A stretch of 64,000 nt of DNA from Massilia putida (GTDB taxonomy: Bacteria; Pseudomonadota; Gammaproteobacteria; Burkholderiales; Burkholderiaceae_D), in assembly GCF_001941825.1 (NCBI RefSeq), contig NZ_CP019038.1, positions 1,488,001 to 1,552,000 of the forward strand, given 5' to 3'. The translations under genes and the position numbers were made by a program. Below the pieces are notes generated by a model. That model was not told where the DNA came from, ran no database searches, and worked only from the letters and a program-made list of their open reading frames with translations. This document shows, in pieces, positions 62,175 through 64,000 of this stretch. The stretch's first letter is position 1. Each line of letters begins with the position of its first letter.

Positions 62175-64000
62175 CTAAGCCCGCACCAGCCTGCACAGCG
62201 ACACCTTCGTCTCCTGCATCATCGTCACGGCGTCGTACCCGTACGTCCAGCCCGTGTTCACGGCCTCGCCGCGCACCGCGGGCGCCCCGCCCTCGGGATA
62301 ATGCTTTTCCAGGTCCTCGCCCATCCACCAGCCGCCGAAGTGGAACGGCATCCACACGAGGCCCACGGGCACGCGCGGCGTCACCATCGCCATCAGTTTC
62401 AGGCGCGCGCCGGTCGGCGTCTCGACCCACATGAATTCGCCCAGCTTCACGCCGATCTGCGCCGCGTCTTCCGGGTTCACTTCGCAGAACATGTTTTGCT
62501 GCAGCTCGGCCAGCCACGGGTTCGAGCGCGTCTCCTCGCCGCCGCCCTCGTATTCGACGAGACGGCCCGACGTCATGATCAGCGGGTAGTCCTTCGAGAA
62601 ATCGACGTCCTGTACCGACTTGTACAACGTCGGCAGGCGCCAGAACGCGGCCTTGTCGTCGTAGGTCGGGTATTTCGCGACGAGGTCGCGGCGCGGCGTG
62701 ACGAGCGGTTCGCGGTGCGTCGGCACCGGGTCGGGGAAGTTCCACACATTGCAGCGGGCGCGCGCGTTGCCGAACGGCGCGCAGCCGTGGGATATCACCA
62801 CGCGGATGATCCCGCCCGACAGGTCCGTCTTCCAGTTCTTGCCCTCGGCCTGCGCCTGCTCCTCCGGGGTGAGCTCGGACCACCAGCCCAGCTTTTTCAG
62901 GAACACGTGGTCGAATTCCGGATAGCCCGTATCGATCTCGCTGTCCTTGGTAAACGAGCCGTCGGCTGCCAGCAGAGGCTCGCCGTTGTGCTCGACGCCC
63001 CAGTTGGCGCGGAACGGCAGGCCGCCCTCCGCCACCGATTTATGCAGGTCGTACAGGATCGGCGTGCCCGGATGCTTCATCTCCGGCGTGCCCCAGCACG
63101 GCCACGGCAGGCCGTAGTAGTCGCCCTTGCATGGGCCGGATTCTGCGCGCATCGTCGTCGGATTGAAGTCGCGCTTGTGCTCCATGTGGAGTTTCAGGCG
63201 CTCGGGCGAGCAGCCCGTGTAGCCGATGGTCCAGCAGGAGCGGTTGATCTCGCGGAGGATGTCTTCGATGACCGGTTCGTTGTTGACGACCTTGATGTTC
63301 TTGACGAGCTGCTCGCCGAAGCCCAGCTTGCGGGCGAACAGGTACATGATCTCGTGGTCCGTCTTGCATTCGAACAGCGGCTGGATCACGCGCTCGCGCC
63401 ATTGGATCGACCGGTTCGATGCCGTCACGGAGCCCTGCGTCTCGAACTGCGACGCGGCCGGCAGCAGGTAGACGCCGTCCGTCCGCCCGTGCATCGCCGC
63501 CGTCATGCTCGGGTAGGGATCGATGACGACCATGAAGTCGAGCTTCTGCATCGCCGCCTTCATGTCCGGCAAGCGCGTCTGGCTGTTCGGCGCGTGGCCC
63601 CAATAAAACACGGCGCGCAGGTTGGTGGGCTGGTCGACGTACTGGTTGTCTTCAAGGACCGCGTCGAACCAGCGCGACACCGTGATGCCCGGCTTTTCCA
63701 TCAGCTCTTTCGAGCCGAAGCGCGACTTGATCCAGTCGTAATCGACGCCCCACACGCTGGCGAAGTGCTTCCACGCGCCTTCCGCGATGCCGTAGTAGCC
63801 GGGCAGCGAATCGCCGTTCGGGCCGACGTCGGTCGCGCCCTGCACGTTGTCGTGGCCGCGGTAGATGTTGGCGCCGCCGCCCTGCACGCCGATATTCCCG
63901 AGCGCGAGCTGCAGGATCGACAGCGCGCGCACGTTCGCCGTGCCGACGTGGTGCTGGGTGATGCCCATGCACCAGACGACGGACGACGGCCGGTTCGTCG
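62175..64000 (-). CDS. Formate dehydrogenase alpha subunit, C-terminal part (molybdopterin enzyme)
   Basis: The frame is open to the window end, so the N-terminus (Tat signal, [4Fe-4S] domain and Cys/Sec active site) is not visible. The visible ~607 residues start TNRPSSVVWCMGITQHHVG, followed by LALGNIGVQGGGANIYRGHDNV, typical of molybdopterin-guanine-dinucleotide oxidoreductases of the formate dehydrogenase type. GRLVEYEGGGEETRSNPWLAELQ near the end belongs to the molydopterin dinucleotide-binding domain. The enzyme oxidises formate to CO2, probably on the periplasmic side together with the beta and gamma subunits. Confidence 0.93.
   Translation of the reverse strand, partial: TNRPSSVVWCMGITQHHVGTANVRALSILQLALGNIGVQGGGANIYRGHDNVQGATDVGPNGDSLPGYYGIAEGAWKHFASVWGVDYDWIKSRFGSKELMEKPGITVSRWFDAVLEDNQYVDQPTNLRAVFYWGHAPNSQTRLPDMKAAMQKLDFMVVIDPYPSMTAAMHGRTDGVYLLPAASQFETQGSVTASNRSIQWRERVIQPLFECKTDHEIMYLFARKLGFGEQLVKNIKVVNNEPVIEDILREINRSCWTIGYTGCSPERLKLHMEHKRDFNPTTMRAESGPCKGDYYGLPWPCWGTPEMKHPGTPILYDLHKSVAEGGLPFRANWGVEHNGEPLLAADGSFTKDSEIDTGYPEFDHVFLKKLGWWSELTPEEQAQAEGKNWKTDLSGGIIRVVISHGCAPFGNARARCNVWNFPDPVPTHREPLVTPRRDLVAKYPTYDDKAAFWRLPTLYKSVQDVDFSKDYPLIMTSGRLVEYEGGGEETRSNPWLAELQQNMFCEVNPEDAAQIGVKLGEFMWVETPTGARLKLMAMVTPRVPVGLVWMPFHFGGWWMGEDLEKHYPEGGAPAVRGEAVNTGWTYGYDAVTMMQETKVSLCRLVRA

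Overview
The window looks like ordinary chromosome from a GC-rich betaproteobacterium, most likely the Oxalobacteraceae (Massilia or a relative). This rests on very high GC with strong third-position bias, abundant hybrid sensor kinases, paired short chromate transporters, Burkholderiales-style respiratory formate dehydrogenase genes, and dispersed short intergenic repeats. I recognised no tRNA, rRNA, CRISPR array, transposase or phage gene. The assignment is an inference from gene content, not a database match.

Layout. 1-5231: the 3' part of a poly-HAMP hybrid histidine kinase related to fungal group III (Nik1/Os-1) kinases, overlapped by a divergent CheR-like gene. 5240-11981: housekeeping genes (glutathione S-transferase, M1 aminopeptidase, glpD, HD hydrolase, Sir2). 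11982-15353: a UvrD-type helicase flanked by a duplicated non-coding element with DnaA-box-like sites, with a degenerate 22-23 bp minisatellite at its 3' end and a LexA-like site at its 5' end, then two small genes in opposite orientation around a palindrome. 15354-21747: zinc-ribbon protein, two half-length chromate transporters, S-formylglutathione hydrolase, and a stress-type run (Hsp20, phosphoribosyltransferase, SRPBCC membrane protein, erythromycin-esterase-like enzyme) ending in a truncated CsgG/SH3-type remnant. 22256-29048: diguanylate cyclase, a two-subunit molybdenum hydroxylase (IorAB type), and a TPR-methyltransferase.

29127-36506 is the most coherent accessory module. A divergent HTH-PAS-PAS regulator faces an aldehyde dehydrogenase, a GMC (choline-dehydrogenase-like) oxidoreductase, a TorF-type porin, a small membrane protein and an APC permease. 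Two matching sites, TTAACC-N3-GGTGAATT, lie in the divergent region, one beside each transcription unit. A 21-codon leader ORF with a strong ribosome binding site overlaps the first structural gene. The module probably imports an amino alcohol or amine and oxidises it; the substrate is not readable from sequence.

36511-54623 holds nicotinamidase (pncA) and, 16 kb away, nicotinate phosphoribosyltransferase (pncB). It also holds an aspartate-aminotransferase-fold protein whose PLP lysine is replaced by glutamine, packed against a Cache-HAMP hybrid kinase, plus a creatininase-family protein, a CPA1 antiporter, topoisomerase IB, a PNPOx/GST pair with a divergent LysR regulator, a racemase, an FAD oxidase, a second hybrid kinase and a SET-domain protein.

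54739-64000 is a minus-strand respiratory formate dehydrogenase operon (alpha subunit cut by the window end, beta, small lipoprotein, gamma, second lipoprotein, secreted protein, DUF3305, DUF3306, polyferredoxin), followed by a benzoate-CoA-ligase-like acyl-CoA synthetase. A MITE-like repeat sits between the alpha and beta genes.
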